Below are positions 1-7,381 of a DNA stretch of 46,286 bases, in pieces. The notes beneath the pieces were generated by a model. That model had not been told where the DNA came from. It saw only the letters and a program-made list of their open reading frames with translations, and did no database searches. Source of the stretch: an uncultured Acetatifactor sp. Its GTDB lineage: Bacteria > Bacillota > Clostridia > Lachnospirales > Lachnospiraceae. The stretch is from positions 94,355-140,640 of the forward strand of contig CAJUCE010000010.1 in assembly GCA_910584865.1 (NCBI GenBank), given 5' to 3'. Positions within the stretch are counted from its first letter, which is position 1; every line of letters begins with the position of its first letter. The position numbers were made by a program, and so were the translations under genes.

Positions 1-80
1 CGCAGGCCCTGGCGGCCTACAATGGCATTGCGGACCCGAACCGTATTTCTGTAGGCCAGGTTATTAAAATCCCGCAGTAA
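1..80 (+). CDS. C-terminus of a LysM-domain protein, probably the phage endolysin (partial)
   Basis: Reading from base 3, the last 25 codons encode a typical LysM ending: LAAYNGI, then DPNRISVGQVIKIP, then Q and a stop at 78-80. LysM domains bind peptidoglycan and often end phage amidases or muramidases. The holin-like gene starts 34 bases downstream, which fits a lysis cassette and makes an endolysin the likely identity. The catalytic part is outside the window, so the enzyme class cannot be told. The LysM call is firm; endolysin is inferred from the neighbour. Confidence 0.75.
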   Translation, partial: QALAAYNGIADPNRISVGQVIKIPQ

Positions 81-114
81 GCGGCAGGAAAAAAGAGAAA
101 GAGAGGAAAACGAG

Positions 115-693
115 ATGGACAACATTATTATGCAGGCAATCACCCTGGGGGTCATGGTGGGCGCTTTTGTATGCGGAAAGTATGTATTTCCCAACATGCC
201 CAAAAACGTGGCGGATAAACTGAATGATCTGGCACCATGGGCCGGAAAGTTCGTGGTATGGGCCAGGGAGTTCATGAAGGCTTCCACGGGCCAGGAGAAA
301 ATGGACGCCGTGGTTAAGGAACTGTACAAGATCGCAGAGGAAAAGGGCATAAAGGTGACGGAAAACCAGTTGAAGGCCATTGCCCAGGCGGCGTATGAGG
401 CTATGAAGGCAGGGGAGAAGGAAGCAGGCACCCAGGAAACCCAGGCAATGTATTATAAGATCGGACAAAGAGAAGTGGCAAAAGCCCCCATAGTGAATGT
501 GTTCACAGGAGACGCCCAGGCAGACCGCAGGCAGGCCGTGGCAACGGACAACGTGCCGGAAGGCGCCCTGGAAGAGAACCAGGACGGAACCGTCAATGTA
601 TATGGTGATGACGGGCAGAAAGTAGGGACGCTGGAAAAGGAAACGGCTGATCAGTTATCCGTGGGCGTGGAAGTAGTGGTGGAAAGCGAATAA
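115..693 (+). CDS. Phage holin, LLH family (192 aa)
   Basis: Holins form lesions in the cytoplasmic membrane so that the endolysin can reach the wall. Residues 4-25 form one hydrophobic N-terminal segment. They are followed by a soluble region with the LLH-type pattern: an AREFM segment, then GQEKMDAVVKEL, then EEKGIKVTENQLKAI and AAYEAMK, ending near residue 95. The C-terminal half (about 96-192) is acidic and has no match I recognise, so the protein is longer than simple LLH holins. GAGAGG at 101-106 is the ribosome binding site. The position directly after a LysM protein supports lysis. Confidence 0.75.
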   Translation: MDNIIMQAITLGVMVGAFVCGKYVFPNMPKNVADKLNDLAPWAGKFVVWAREFMKASTGQEKMDAVVKELYKIAEEKGIKVTENQLKAIAQAAYEAMKAGEKEAGTQETQAMYYKIGQREVAKAPIVNVFTGDAQADRRQAVATDNVPEGALEENQDGTVNVYGDDGQKVGTLEKETADQLSVGVEVVVESE

Positions 694-717
694 AGCCCCG
701 CCAGACGTGCCCAGGAA

Positions 718-789
718 GCCCCAGAACAGAGAGAAAGCCCGCAGGTGGTATATTTTACCGTCTGCGGGCTTTCTGCCGTTCCTGGGGCA
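718..789. terminator. Nested inverted repeat between convergent genes
   Basis: A perfect 13-bp stem (732-744 with 762-774, AGAAAGCCCGCAG) has a 17-base loop. It is enclosed by a second pair, GCCCCAG at 718-724 and CTGGGGC near 782-788. It lies between the rightward holin gene and the leftward gene ending at 804, so it can serve as a bidirectional terminator. There is no long T run after it, so intrinsic termination is likely but not certain. Confidence 0.6.
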
Positions 790-803
790 AACAGGAGCGC
801 CAT

Positions 804-1064
804 TCACGCTTCCTGCATTTCGTTCCATACATGCGTCCCCAGTTCTTTCATGGCTTCCGGGTTTTCCTTTACGATCATGACGAAAAGAAAGGTTAAGAAC
901 TGGGATTTTGTATTTTGCCATTCTTCCGGGGTCATGTTCGGGTCCTGGGCCAGTTTCATTTCCAGAATTTTCTTTGTGATCTCCTGGCCTTCCGGGGTAT
1001 TCAGTGCCGTTCTTTCCGCTTCCGTAACCTTTTCTACAAAGTCATTGAAATTATTTGCAATCAT
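804..1064 (-). CDS. Small acidic phage-type protein of unknown function (86 aa)
   Basis: An 86-residue, mostly helical, acidic protein beginning MIANNFNDFVEKVTEAER. I do not recognise a family. No signal peptide is visible; one stretch near residues 55-65 (FLTFLFVMIV) is hydrophobic but short. The start is supported by AAGGGAGA shortly upstream on the minus strand (within 1065-1082). It is followed by the nested inverted repeat at 718-789 and lies downstream of the gene at 1120-1446 on the same strand, so the two probably form one leftward transcript from the promoter near 1481-1509. Confidence 0.7.
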   Translation of the reverse strand: MIANNFNDFVEKVTEAERTALNTPEGQEITKKILEMKLAQDPNMTPEEWQNTKSQFLTFLFVMIVKENPEAMKELGTHVWNEMQEA

Positions 1065-1119
1065 GTTCGTTCTCCCTTCTTTTTGTGGTGATGGGGGCAG
1101 CAGTGCCGCCCCCTGCGGT

Positions 1120-1446
1120 TTATAAGTGTGTGGCCATTCCTGTGATTGCTGTGAAGATACCCTGTAACATATCGCAATAGACGCCTTTTTCCAGTCTGAC
1201 TTCCTGGGTTTTATCTTCCGTCCAGGCGAAAGTCTTTTTATTCAAGCGGCCCGGCGTGAAGCGGAAGAACCGCATTGTATAGGTGTCGTCCGGGTCCAGG
1301 GTGATGTATAAGCGGTTCGCCCTGCTGTTATTTTTGGGGAGGGTCATTCTCAATGTGTTTCCGTCTGCAAGCAGGTGATTTGCCCCGGTCATTGCTAAAA
1401 ATTTGTTTCCGCCCAGCTGATCAAGAATTGTATTTGCGATTTCCAT
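1120..1446 (-). CDS. Conserved small phage/ICE protein of unknown function (108 aa)
   Basis: It starts MEIANTILDQLGGNKFLAMTG and continues with a beta-rich stretch (NTLRMTLPKN, NRLYITLDPDDTY, MRFFRFT) and a C-terminal GVYCDMLQGIFTAITG helix. Proteins with this layout occur in phages and integrative elements of gut Firmicutes and Bacteroidetes as far as I recall, but I know of no tested function. GGAAAGGACGG on the minus strand is the ribosome binding site. It is the first gene behind the leftward promoter at 1481-1509, whose spacer contains an operator-like palindrome, so it is probably repressed by the regulator encoded divergently at 1615. Confidence 0.75.
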   Translation of the reverse strand: MEIANTILDQLGGNKFLAMTGANHLLADGNTLRMTLPKNNSRANRLYITLDPDDTYTMRFFRFTPGRLNKKTFAWTEDKTQEVRLEKGVYCDMLQGIFTAITGMATHL

Positions 1447-1480
1447 TTTGTTTCCGTCCTTTCCTTTACCTTATAAGTCT

Positions 1481-1509
1481 ATTATATACTTACGGAAGTA
1501 TAATTTCAA
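1481..1509 (-). promoter_or_regulatory. Leftward promoter with operator in its spacer
   Basis: On the minus strand TTGAAA (1504-1509) and TATAAT (1481-1486) are exactly 17 bases apart. The spacer is almost filled by the palindrome TATACTTACGGAAGTATA (1485-1502). A protein bound there would block RNA polymerase. It would drive the genes at 1120-1446 and 804-1064. Confidence 0.75.
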
Positions 1510-1567
1510 TAGGGAAATTGCACAAAGTTACGGAAGTATATTTGTGCAAGGTTTATACTTCCGTAAC
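1485..1567. promoter_or_regulatory. Three copies of a 13-bp operator motif between divergent genes
   Basis: TTACGGAAGTATA occurs at 1490-1502 and 1528-1540, and inverted at 1554-1566. Copies two and three form a 14-bp inverted repeat with a 13-base gap; copy one lies inside the leftward promoter. Copy three reaches the expected -35 position of the rightward promoter (TATACT at 1582-1587). The natural candidate ligand is the ribbon-helix-helix protein encoded at 1615-1869; this is inferred from position. Confidence 0.7.
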
Positions 1568-1614
1568 AGAAAATAGTGTGGTATACTGTAAAAAACGGCA
1601 TGGAGGGAAAATTG

Positions 1615-1869
1615 ATGGAAGGTGAAGGAAGAAAATACCCCACGCCCAGGGGGGCAGCGGCCACAAGGGCGAAAAATAAGCACAGGGGAAAGAATTATGA
1701 CCGGGGAGAACTGGCCCTGCCCAAAGGCATGAAAGCCAGGGTCCAGGAGGCGGCCCAGGCGCAGGGGCAGTCCTTTAATGCCTATGTTGAACAGGCAATC
1801 AAGGAGCGATACCAGAGGGAAACAGGCCAGGAAATGACCTGGGAGAGGGAGAAGGAAGAGGAAAGGTGA
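1615..1869 (+). CDS. Arc-type ribbon-helix-helix regulator (84 aa)
   Basis: After a basic N-terminal tail (residues 1-30, with KNKHRGKNYDR), the protein has the ribbon-helix-helix pattern: a short strand (GELALP), helix A (KGMKARVQEAAQAQG), the turn QSFNAYVEQAI and helix B. The family dimerises and binds tandem or inverted operators with its beta strand. GGAGGG at 1602-1607 selects ATG 1615 over the upstream in-frame ATGs at 1576 and 1600. A likely -10 is TATACT at 1582-1587. The three 13-bp motifs just upstream suggest autorepression plus control of the divergent genes. Antitoxin-like repressors share this fold, but no toxin is adjacent. Confidence 0.75.
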   Translation: MEGEGRKYPTPRGAAATRAKNKHRGKNYDRGELALPKGMKARVQEAAQAQGQSFNAYVEQAIKERYQRETGQEMTWEREKEEER

Positions 1870-1887
1870 TGGGACGGAAATAAAAGA

Positions 1888-1917
1888 CCCCGGAGGGCAG
1901 CAGTCTTCCGGGGCTTT
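1888..1917 (+). terminator. Terminator after the ribbon-helix-helix gene
   Basis: CCCCGGA (1888-1894) pairs with TCCGGGG (1907-1913) around a 12-base loop, followed by CTTT. The tail is short, so strength is uncertain. Confidence 0.6.
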
Positions 1918-2003
1918 GTATATAGTGCATAGTTCAACAACTGATGTTTGACGAAAAATTTTGTACATAGGTAACAAATTTCATTTGTACTAACTTAACA
2001 GCA

Positions 2004-2378
2004 CCCACGGGAAGTGTGGATACGGCGACTGCGGATTATATCTTTGATCTGTTTGCGGAGCTGAATAAAAACGGTCAGACAATCCTGATTGTCACACATG
2101 ATGTGGCGCTGTCCAAACGCGTGAGGAGGGTGGTAGCTATCCGGGACGGCAAGATCAGCTCCGAGAAGATATTGAAAGAGGCATACCGGGATCGTATCCG
2201 GGAGAGCTCCATCAACTGGAGGGAGGAAGAGACACAGGACGAATATGTCATCATGGACAAGGCGGGGCGCATCCAGATACCCAGGGAGCTGGCGGGAATG
2301 TTGCGCACGGACGGCAATAAAGTGAAGGTGGAACTTCAGGACGGTAAAGTGATTTTAAGCGGCGGGACTCGGGAATAA
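2004..2378 (+). pseudogene. 3' fragment of an ABC-transporter ATPase with a C-terminal AbrB-like domain, cut by the element
   Basis: From base 2004 the frame reads PTGSVDTATADYIFD, the stretch that follows the Walker B DE in ABC ATPases of the LolD/MacB export type, then the H-loop ILIVTHD. Everything upstream (Walker A, signature, Walker B acidic pair) is absent, and upstream bases do not encode it. The last 45 residues contain DKAGRIQIPRELAG, which resembles the swapped-hairpin AbrB/SpoVT fold; I recall such tails on some clostridial ABC ATPases. There is no ribosome binding site at the break, so the fragment is probably not made. The missing part should lie beyond the other end of the element. 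Confidence 0.85.
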
Positions 2379-2399
2379 TTTTTACAAAACATGTTACAA

Positions 2400-2426
2400 A
2401 ACTTCTGCACAGGCAGGAGTTTTTTT
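2400..2426 (+). terminator. Intrinsic terminator after the ABC fragment
   Basis: AACTTCTGC (2400-2408) pairs with GCAGGAGTT (2413-2421) with one G-T pair and a 4-base loop, followed by a T run to 2426. Confidence 0.8.
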
Positions 2427-2437
2427 GTGGAAAGGCA

Positions 2438-2465
2438 TTGCATTTATATGGAAATGCGGTATAAT
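2438..2465 (+). promoter_or_regulatory. Promoter for the MATE gene
   Basis: TTGCAT (2438-2443) and TATAAT (2460-2465) are 16 bases apart, 43 bases before the chosen start codon. Confidence 0.65.
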
Positions 2466-2508
2466 GGTAAGACTGTGGCAAAAAAGAACAAAAGAAAGAG
2501 GGAAAAGC

Positions 2509-3942
2509 ATGGCGTTGGACAAGTGGAAGAAAGGCGCCCCATATAAGAAAGGCATTTCATTGCGGAAAAAATTTATCGGAGACAAAGCGTTTTACAGACT
2601 TGTTCTGTTGGTGGCAGTGCCTATTATGATTCAGAACGGTATCACCAATTTCGTGGGTATGCTGGATAATATTATGGTAGGTCAGATCGGTACGGAGCAG
2701 ATGTCAGGGGTGGCCATTGTAAACCAGCTGCTGATGGTGTATTATCTGTGCGTCTTCGGAGGACTGGCCGGAGCCGGTATTTTTACGGCGCAGTATTTCG
2801 GGCAGAAGGACAATGAGGGGATCCGCCATACCTTCCGTTACAAATTCTGGATGGCATTGTTTCTGACCGCCGGGGCAGGAGTATTATTGCTGACGGCAGG
2901 GGACGGCCTGATACGGATGTACTTGAACGGCAGCAGTGACGGCGGCGATCTGGAAGCGGCGTTTCGTTATGGACAGGATTATCTGAAGGTGATGCTGCTT
3001 GGACTTCCGGCGTTTATGATGGTCCAGATCTATGTGAGCACGCTGCGGGAATGCGGTGAGACATGGGTGCCCATGAAGGCGGGAATAGAGGCTGTTTTGG
3101 TGAATTTATGCCTGAACTATCTGCTGATTTACGGAAAATTCGGGCTGCCTGCGCTGGGAGTCATGGGCGCGGCCATTGCCACCGTGGTATCCCGGTACGT
3201 GGAGGCTGCTATCGTTATTGTCTGGACACACAGAAATAAGAACCGGAATCGTTATATTGAGGGTGCATATGAGACACTGAGAGTACCGGTCCGCCTGGCG
3301 GGGAAGTACTTTGTAAAAGGCGCTCCCCTGCTCATCAACGAGACCTTGTGGTCTGCCGGAATGGCTGTGCTGATTCAATGTTATTCCGTCAGGGGATTAA
3401 GCGTCATCGCAGGGCTGAATATCGCTAATACCATCAATAATGTATTTAATGTGGTGTTTATTGCTATGGGAGACGCTGTGGCCATTATGATTGGACAGCT
3501 TTTGGGCGCCGGCAGGCTGGAGGAGGCAAGGGATACTGATAACAAGATTATTGCATTCTCCGTTTTCAGCTGTATTTGTGTGGCGCTGTTGATGGTAGTG
3601 ATTGCTCCTTTGTTTCCGGAGATATACGATACCACGGATGAGGTCAAGACGGTGGCCAGGCAGTTTATTCTGGCACAGGCCGTATTTATGCCTCAGGCGG
3701 CCTTTATGCACGCGGCGTATTTTACGCTCCGGTCAGGGGGCAAGACCATAGTGACTTTTCTGTTTGACAGCGTGTTTGTATGGTGCGTCAGTGTGCCGGT
3801 AGCTTTTTGCCTGAGCCGGTATACGGATATGTCCGTGATTGCCATTTTCGCCATGGTGCAGATAGCGGATTGGATCAAATGTGCCATCGGATTTGTGCTG
3901 GTGAAAAAGGGTGTCTGGCTGCAGAATATTGTGACGGAATAG
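2509..3942 (+). CDS. MATE-family multidrug/cation exporter (477 aa)
   Basis: MATE proteins expel drugs or metabolites in exchange for sodium or protons. The protein has about 12 hydrophobic segments in two halves. The first half carries the family's N-terminal pattern LVAVPIMIQNGITNFVGMLDNIMVGQIG near residues 35-62, broken here by none of the usual changes. The second half repeats it (PLLINETLWSAGMAVLIQ, then NIANTINNVFNVVFIAMGDAVAIMIGQ). Length is normal. The start at 2509 is chosen for GAGGGAAA upstream and because it lies downstream of the promoter at 2438-2465; an in-frame start at 2425 lies in the terminator. It ends 7 bases before the convergent XRE gene. Confidence 0.9.
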   Translation: MALDKWKKGAPYKKGISLRKKFIGDKAFYRLVLLVAVPIMIQNGITNFVGMLDNIMVGQIGTEQMSGVAIVNQLLMVYYLCVFGGLAGAGIFTAQYFGQKDNEGIRHTFRYKFWMALFLTAGAGVLLLTAGDGLIRMYLNGSSDGGDLEAAFRYGQDYLKVMLLGLPAFMMVQIYVSTLRECGETWVPMKAGIEAVLVNLCLNYLLIYGKFGLPALGVMGAAIATVVSRYVEAAIVIVWTHRNKNRNRYIEGAYETLRVPVRLAGKYFVKGAPLLINETLWSAGMAVLIQCYSVRGLSVIAGLNIANTINNVFNVVFIAMGDAVAIMIGQLLGAGRLEEARDTDNKIIAFSVFSCICVALLMVVIAPLFPEIYDTTDEVKTVARQFILAQAVFMPQAAFMHAAYFTLRSGGKTIVTFLFDSVFVWCVSVPVAFCLSRYTDMSVIAIFAMVQIADWIKCAIGFVLVKKGVWLQNIVTE

Positions 3943-3949
3943 GTCGATG

Positions 3950-4318
3950 CTATTTCGTCTTTTGCAGATTCTGTGTTTTCAGATAATTTACATATTTTAT
4001 GACGGCGTCCAGAGAACCGGAATCCAGGTACAGCAGTGTGTTTACGATATTGTGGATCGCATAGTCGGACGCGGCATATTGATCGAGAATCTCAGGAGGG
4101 CAGCGATAGGAGGTCCGGCCCAGAAGATAATCGGTTGTGACATTGAAATAGTCTGCCATTTTGCAAATGGTATTCATATCAGGCCAGTAAGCGCCGCTTT
4201 CATAGTTGGATATATTACTGGGAGACATATTCAAAATTTTAGACAGATCCTTTTGGCGGAGCCCTTTTTCCCTGCGCAGCTCCGCTATTATTTTGCCTAC
4301 TTCCTTTTTGTCCCGCAT
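3950..4318 (-). CDS. XRE-family helix-turn-helix regulator (122 aa)
   Basis: Residues 10-65 form a Cro/CI-type domain: IIAELRREKGLRQKDLSKIL, the recognition part SPSNISNYESGAYWPDM, and the closing helix with YFNVTTDYLLG. The C-terminal 55 residues are acidic and may dimerise. AAAGGAGG lies 11 bases upstream of ATG 4318, whereas the in-frame ATG at 4345 has no ribosome binding site, so the shorter form is chosen. Two 16-bp direct repeats lie directly upstream (4371-4408), suggesting autoregulation. It faces the GtrII-like gene across a 226-base divergent gap and could control it; that is inference. Confidence 0.85.
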   Translation of the reverse strand: MRDKKEVGKIIAELRREKGLRQKDLSKILNMSPSNISNYESGAYWPDMNTICKMADYFNVTTDYLLGRTSYRCPPEILDQYAASDYAIHNIVNTLLYLDSGSLDAVIKYVNYLKTQNLQKTK

Positions 4319-4370
4319 CTTCTGTGCGTCCTCCTTTCCATGCATTTTTATATCAGCTGAATATTATTCT

Positions 4371-4408
4371 ATATGATTTTAGAAATAATAAAATATGAGT
4401 TTAGAAAT
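4371..4408. promoter_or_regulatory. Two 16-bp direct repeats, likely XRE operators
   Basis: ATATGATTTTAGAAAT (4371-4386) and ATATGAGTTTAGAAAT (4393-4408) differ at one base and are 22 bp apart, about two helical turns. They lie 53-90 bases upstream of the chosen start of the XRE gene. Confidence 0.6.
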
Positions 4409-4490
4409 GAGAAAGAATTTTGAGTACAAAATTAGTATTACTAATTTTCCTGCAGCCGGCAAATTAATTCGTTTTCAGACAATAAAGGAA

Positions 4491-4519
4491 TTGCTTTTTT
4501 GCACAGACTTTTGTATAAT
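4491..4519 (+). promoter_or_regulatory. Promoter for the first GtrII-like gene
   Basis: TTGCTT (4491-4496), a 17-base spacer and a perfect TATAAT (4514-4519) lie 26 bases before the start codon at 4545. Confidence 0.75.
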
Positions 4520-4544
4520 GTGTTTATCAAATTGGCCGAAAGGG

Positions 4545-6125
4545 ATGCAACGCGTGAAAAAATATCTGGAAAAATATCGCGGCCGCCTTTTTGTGACAGG
4601 ACTGTTTGTGTTTTTGCTTCATGGTGCGAAACTGCATTCCGACATCATTGGCATCGATACGGAGGATCTGATTCATCTGCAGGATGATTTTTATGGCGGC
4701 TGGCTGCATACGGGCAGGCAGGGGCTTGTGTTTATGAAGTATCTGTGTGGGAACGCAGAGCACAATCCTTACTTTTCCGGCGCCATGACTTTGCTTTTGT
4801 TTACTGCGGCAGTAGCTGCATTTCTGGGACTCTGGGAATATACAGGAGGCAGGAAGGGCAGTATATGGGCCTGGGCGGCGGGGGCACTTCTGTGGACATC
4901 TCATCCGGCAATGACGGAGCAGTTCTATTTTGCCCTGCAGAGTATGGAGATCTGTATGGCAATTGGGCTGACGGTTCTGGCATTGTACGGTTCCCGGCAG
5001 GCGGCAGACACAATCAGAAACGGACACAGATGGGATTGGAAAGCCGTGTTATGGGCTGTCTGCAGTGCGGCGTTATTGATTTTGACATTTTCCAGCTATC
5101 AGATTTTTGTGGTATTATACATTTTCGGAACGGTTGCTTTATTGTTGCTGCAGGCACTTAAGGAGATTTCGGAGGGCACGGAAGTAAGCGGAGGTATCCT
5201 TTTTCGGAGGATTCTTCCCTATTGTGCTATTTTTCTGACGGCGTTTCTGCTGAATACCCTGATTACTCAGCTTTTTTTCGGTACGTCCGGCTATCTGCAG
5301 GGTCAGATTTTCTGGGGACAGGCTTCTGCAAAGGATTGTCTTCATGGGATAGCGGGGCATGTGCTGAAGGCGTTTACAGGTTATGATTCTATTTTTTACA
5401 ATGCCGGTCTGGGCGTTTTGGCATTGTTTGATTTGGTTCTTTTGATTGCTTTTTTGTCCGGCAGGGAACGGAAGGTAAAGGGAAGGACCGGGATGGTGAT
5501 ATTCTTTTATTTGGGGATATTGGTAACGCCGTTTATGATGTCGGTTATATTGGGCGGAACCCCGGCCATGCGTTCCCAGCTGGTGCTTCCGGCGGCGACG
5601 GCTTTTCTGGGTTATCTGGGGATATGGCTGTCGCAGCAGACCGGAAAGGGGAATATCCGGGCGAGAGGGGTGCTTACGGGCTGTGTGGTATTGATCTGTA
5701 TGGTCAGCGGCATAGAGCAGGCGAAGGTGACGGAGAGTCTCTATTATACGGACAGATGCAGGTATGAGCAGGATGCAGCGCTGGGGAGAGAGCTGATTGG
5801 GCGGGTAGAAGAGGTGAACCCCCAGGGCGTGTTTCCGGTGATTGTGATTGGAGGCAGAGAATTCTCGGGGAATGCCGCCTGTGTGACGGGAGAAGTCATA
5901 GGCCGTTCTTATTTTAATTATGACAGGGAGGTAGAGCCCGAATACTATTGGAGTACGCGGAGGATCCTTGGTTTTCTGCACATTTTGGGCGCGGAATATG
6001 AGCAGGTACCGGAGGAATGGATAGAAGATGCGGTGGCCGACAGCAGGGATATGCCCGTATGGCCTGCGCGGGACAGCGTACAGGTGAGCGAAGGTGTTGT
6101 TATCGTGAAGCTGAGCATGGACTAG
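4545..6125 (+). CDS. GtrII-like membrane glucosyltransferase-domain protein (526 aa)
   Basis: A multi-membrane-segment protein with the layout of GtrII-type glucosyltransferases, which transfer sugars from a lipid carrier outside the membrane. After the first segment comes HSDIIGIDTEDLI and GGWLHTGRQG, the acidic-then-GWL..GR pattern of the family (residues about 30-60). About ten hydrophobic segments follow up to residue 415, then a soluble C-terminal domain. It is a paralogue of the protein at 34693-36336: both start MQR(V/L)K and end with a WPA...GxVIV motif. That match is why ATG 4545 is preferred; GTG 4554 would have better ribosome-binding-site spacing. The sugar and acceptor are unknown. 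Confidence 0.75.
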   Translation: MQRVKKYLEKYRGRLFVTGLFVFLLHGAKLHSDIIGIDTEDLIHLQDDFYGGWLHTGRQGLVFMKYLCGNAEHNPYFSGAMTLLLFTAAVAAFLGLWEYTGGRKGSIWAWAAGALLWTSHPAMTEQFYFALQSMEICMAIGLTVLALYGSRQAADTIRNGHRWDWKAVLWAVCSAALLILTFSSYQIFVVLYIFGTVALLLLQALKEISEGTEVSGGILFRRILPYCAIFLTAFLLNTLITQLFFGTSGYLQGQIFWGQASAKDCLHGIAGHVLKAFTGYDSIFYNAGLGVLALFDLVLLIAFLSGRERKVKGRTGMVIFFYLGILVTPFMMSVILGGTPAMRSQLVLPAATAFLGYLGIWLSQQTGKGNIRARGVLTGCVVLICMVSGIEQAKVTESLYYTDRCRYEQDAALGRELIGRVEEVNPQGVFPVIVIGGREFSGNAACVTGEVIGRSYFNYDREVEPEYYWSTRRILGFLHILGAEYEQVPEEWIEDAVADSRDMPVWPARDSVQVSEGVVIVKLSMD

Positions 6126-6368
6126 TATACCGTTGCATTCATTCCCGCATAATACGTGCTTGATGTCCGCGCCAGGACAAGGCGGAGGAGAGAGGAGAGG
6201 CGGTGGACACGCCTTCCAACGACAACGAAGTACTGGTGTGGACAGCGAGAGCTGATTACTCGAAGATTAATGCAATGGGGTACTGGGAAGCAGGAATATT
6301 TTCCGGATGTAGTTGAGGGAGACAGAGAGCCGGGTAGGCAGGGCTCGAATCAGAAAGGGTGGTGGAAA

Positions 6369-7199
6369 ATGAATCAGGTGTATGAGAAGCTTCAGAGGTG
6401 CTATGAAAATGTTAGAAAGAGAACCGGTTTCAAACCGAAGACAGCCATTGTGCTGGGATCAGGTCTGGGAGATTTTGCGGAGACCATACGTGTGGCGGAT
6501 GAGATTTCCTATGGGGAGATAGAGGGTTTTCCGGTTTCCACTGTGCCCGGGCATGCCGGAAAGTTCATTTTTGGTTACGTGGGGGAAACGCCCGTGGCCT
6601 GTATGAAGGGAAGGGTACATTATTATGAAGGGTATCCGATCAGCGATGTGGTTCTTCCCATCCGGTTGCTGAAGCTGATGGGGGCGGAGATTCTGTTCCT
6701 CACCAATGCAGCCGGAGGTGTGAATACTTCCTTTCAGGCCGGAGATCTGATGATGATCAAGGATCATATCGCGGTCTTTGCGCCGAACCCCCTGATTGGG
6801 GCGAATCTGGAGGAGCTGGGGCCCCGTTTTCCGGATATGAGCCAGGTATATGACCGGGAACTGCAGAAACTGATACGTTTGACAGCCAGGGAACATCATA
6901 TTTTCCTGCAGGAGGGTGTCTACGCCCAGCTGACGGGGCCCAGCTATGAATCGCCGGCGGATATCCGCCTCCTGCGCATGGCAGGCTGCGACGCAGTGGG
7001 CATGAGCACCGTGGCGGAGGCTATCGCCGCCAATCATATGGGAATGAAGATCTGCGGAATTTCCTGCATCAGTAATCTGGCGGCGGGAATGACGGCGAAT
7101 AAATTGAGCCATAAGGAAGTGCAGGAGGCGGCGGATATGGCGGCGCCTAATTTCAGGAAGCTGGTGACGGAGGTATTAAGGAATATAGGGCATTCCTAA
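6369..7199 (+). CDS. punA: Purine-nucleoside phosphorylase, trimeric type (276 aa)
   Basis: It splits purine nucleosides with phosphate into base and (deoxy)ribose-1-phosphate. Family marks are VLGSGLGDF near the N-terminus (phosphate site), VPGHAGKF, GRVHYYEGY, TNAAGG, GPSYESPADIR and GCDAVGMSTV, then the base-binding Asn in CISNLAAGM. Length is normal. ATG 6369 with GGGTGG upstream is chosen; the frame stays open for 71 more codons but that part does not look like PNP. The 243 bases before it hold no gene I recognise and no purine riboswitch. The last six codons lie inside the first unit of a 20-bp tandem repeat. First gene of a salvage cluster. Confidence 0.93.
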   Translation: MNQVYEKLQRCYENVRKRTGFKPKTAIVLGSGLGDFAETIRVADEISYGEIEGFPVSTVPGHAGKFIFGYVGETPVACMKGRVHYYEGYPISDVVLPIRLLKLMGAEILFLTNAAGGVNTSFQAGDLMMIKDHIAVFAPNPLIGANLEELGPRFPDMSQVYDRELQKLIRLTAREHHIFLQEGVYAQLTGPSYESPADIRLLRMAGCDAVGMSTVAEAIAANHMGMKICGISCISNLAAGMTANKLSHKEVQEAADMAAPNFRKLVTEVLRNIGHS

Positions 7200-7280
7200 G
7201 GAATATAGGGCATTCCTAAGGAATATAGGGCATTCCTAAGGAATATAGGGCATTCCTACGGAGTATGGTGAACTCCTAAG
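7179..7280. repeat. Four-plus-one tandem 20-bp palindromic repeats at the punA stop
   Basis: GAATATAGGGCATTCCTAAG is repeated at 7181-7200, 7201-7220, 7221-7240 and 7241-7260 (the last unit ends CG instead of AG), with a diverged fifth unit at 7261-7280. Each unit can fold through AGGAAT/ATTCCT. The first unit encodes the punA C-terminus RNIGHS and its stop, so the array grew out of the gene end. Confidence 0.95.
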
Positions 7281-7381
7281 GGGGACTTTAAGAAGTTTTT
7301 GAAGGGCGGCGGATATGGCGCATAGGTACAGGACATAGATAACCGGCCGGATGGGGTATGAAGCGAAAGGAACGATATAAG

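Larger units (their letters stand above)
1..2003. mobile_element. End of a prophage or phage-like element
   Basis: The block holds a LysM-protein tail, an LLH-type holin, two small leftward genes and a ribbon-helix-helix regulator. It stops where an ABC ATPase reading frame begins without a start codon. The reading-frame break near 2003 is the sequence evidence for an element boundary. The integrase and the other end lie outside the window. The last 130 bases (1870-2003) hold a terminator and an AT-rich stretch with two TTTGTAC copies, which may be part of a hybrid attachment site; that last point is inference. Confidence 0.7.

Noticed and set aside
6126..6368. Purine riboswitch before punA
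   Set aside because: The conserved loop and junction bases of purine riboswitches are not found; also absent before the permease gene (9076-9184).
7181..7280. CRISPR-like array after punA
   Set aside because: Units abut directly with no spacers; it is a plain tandem repeat.
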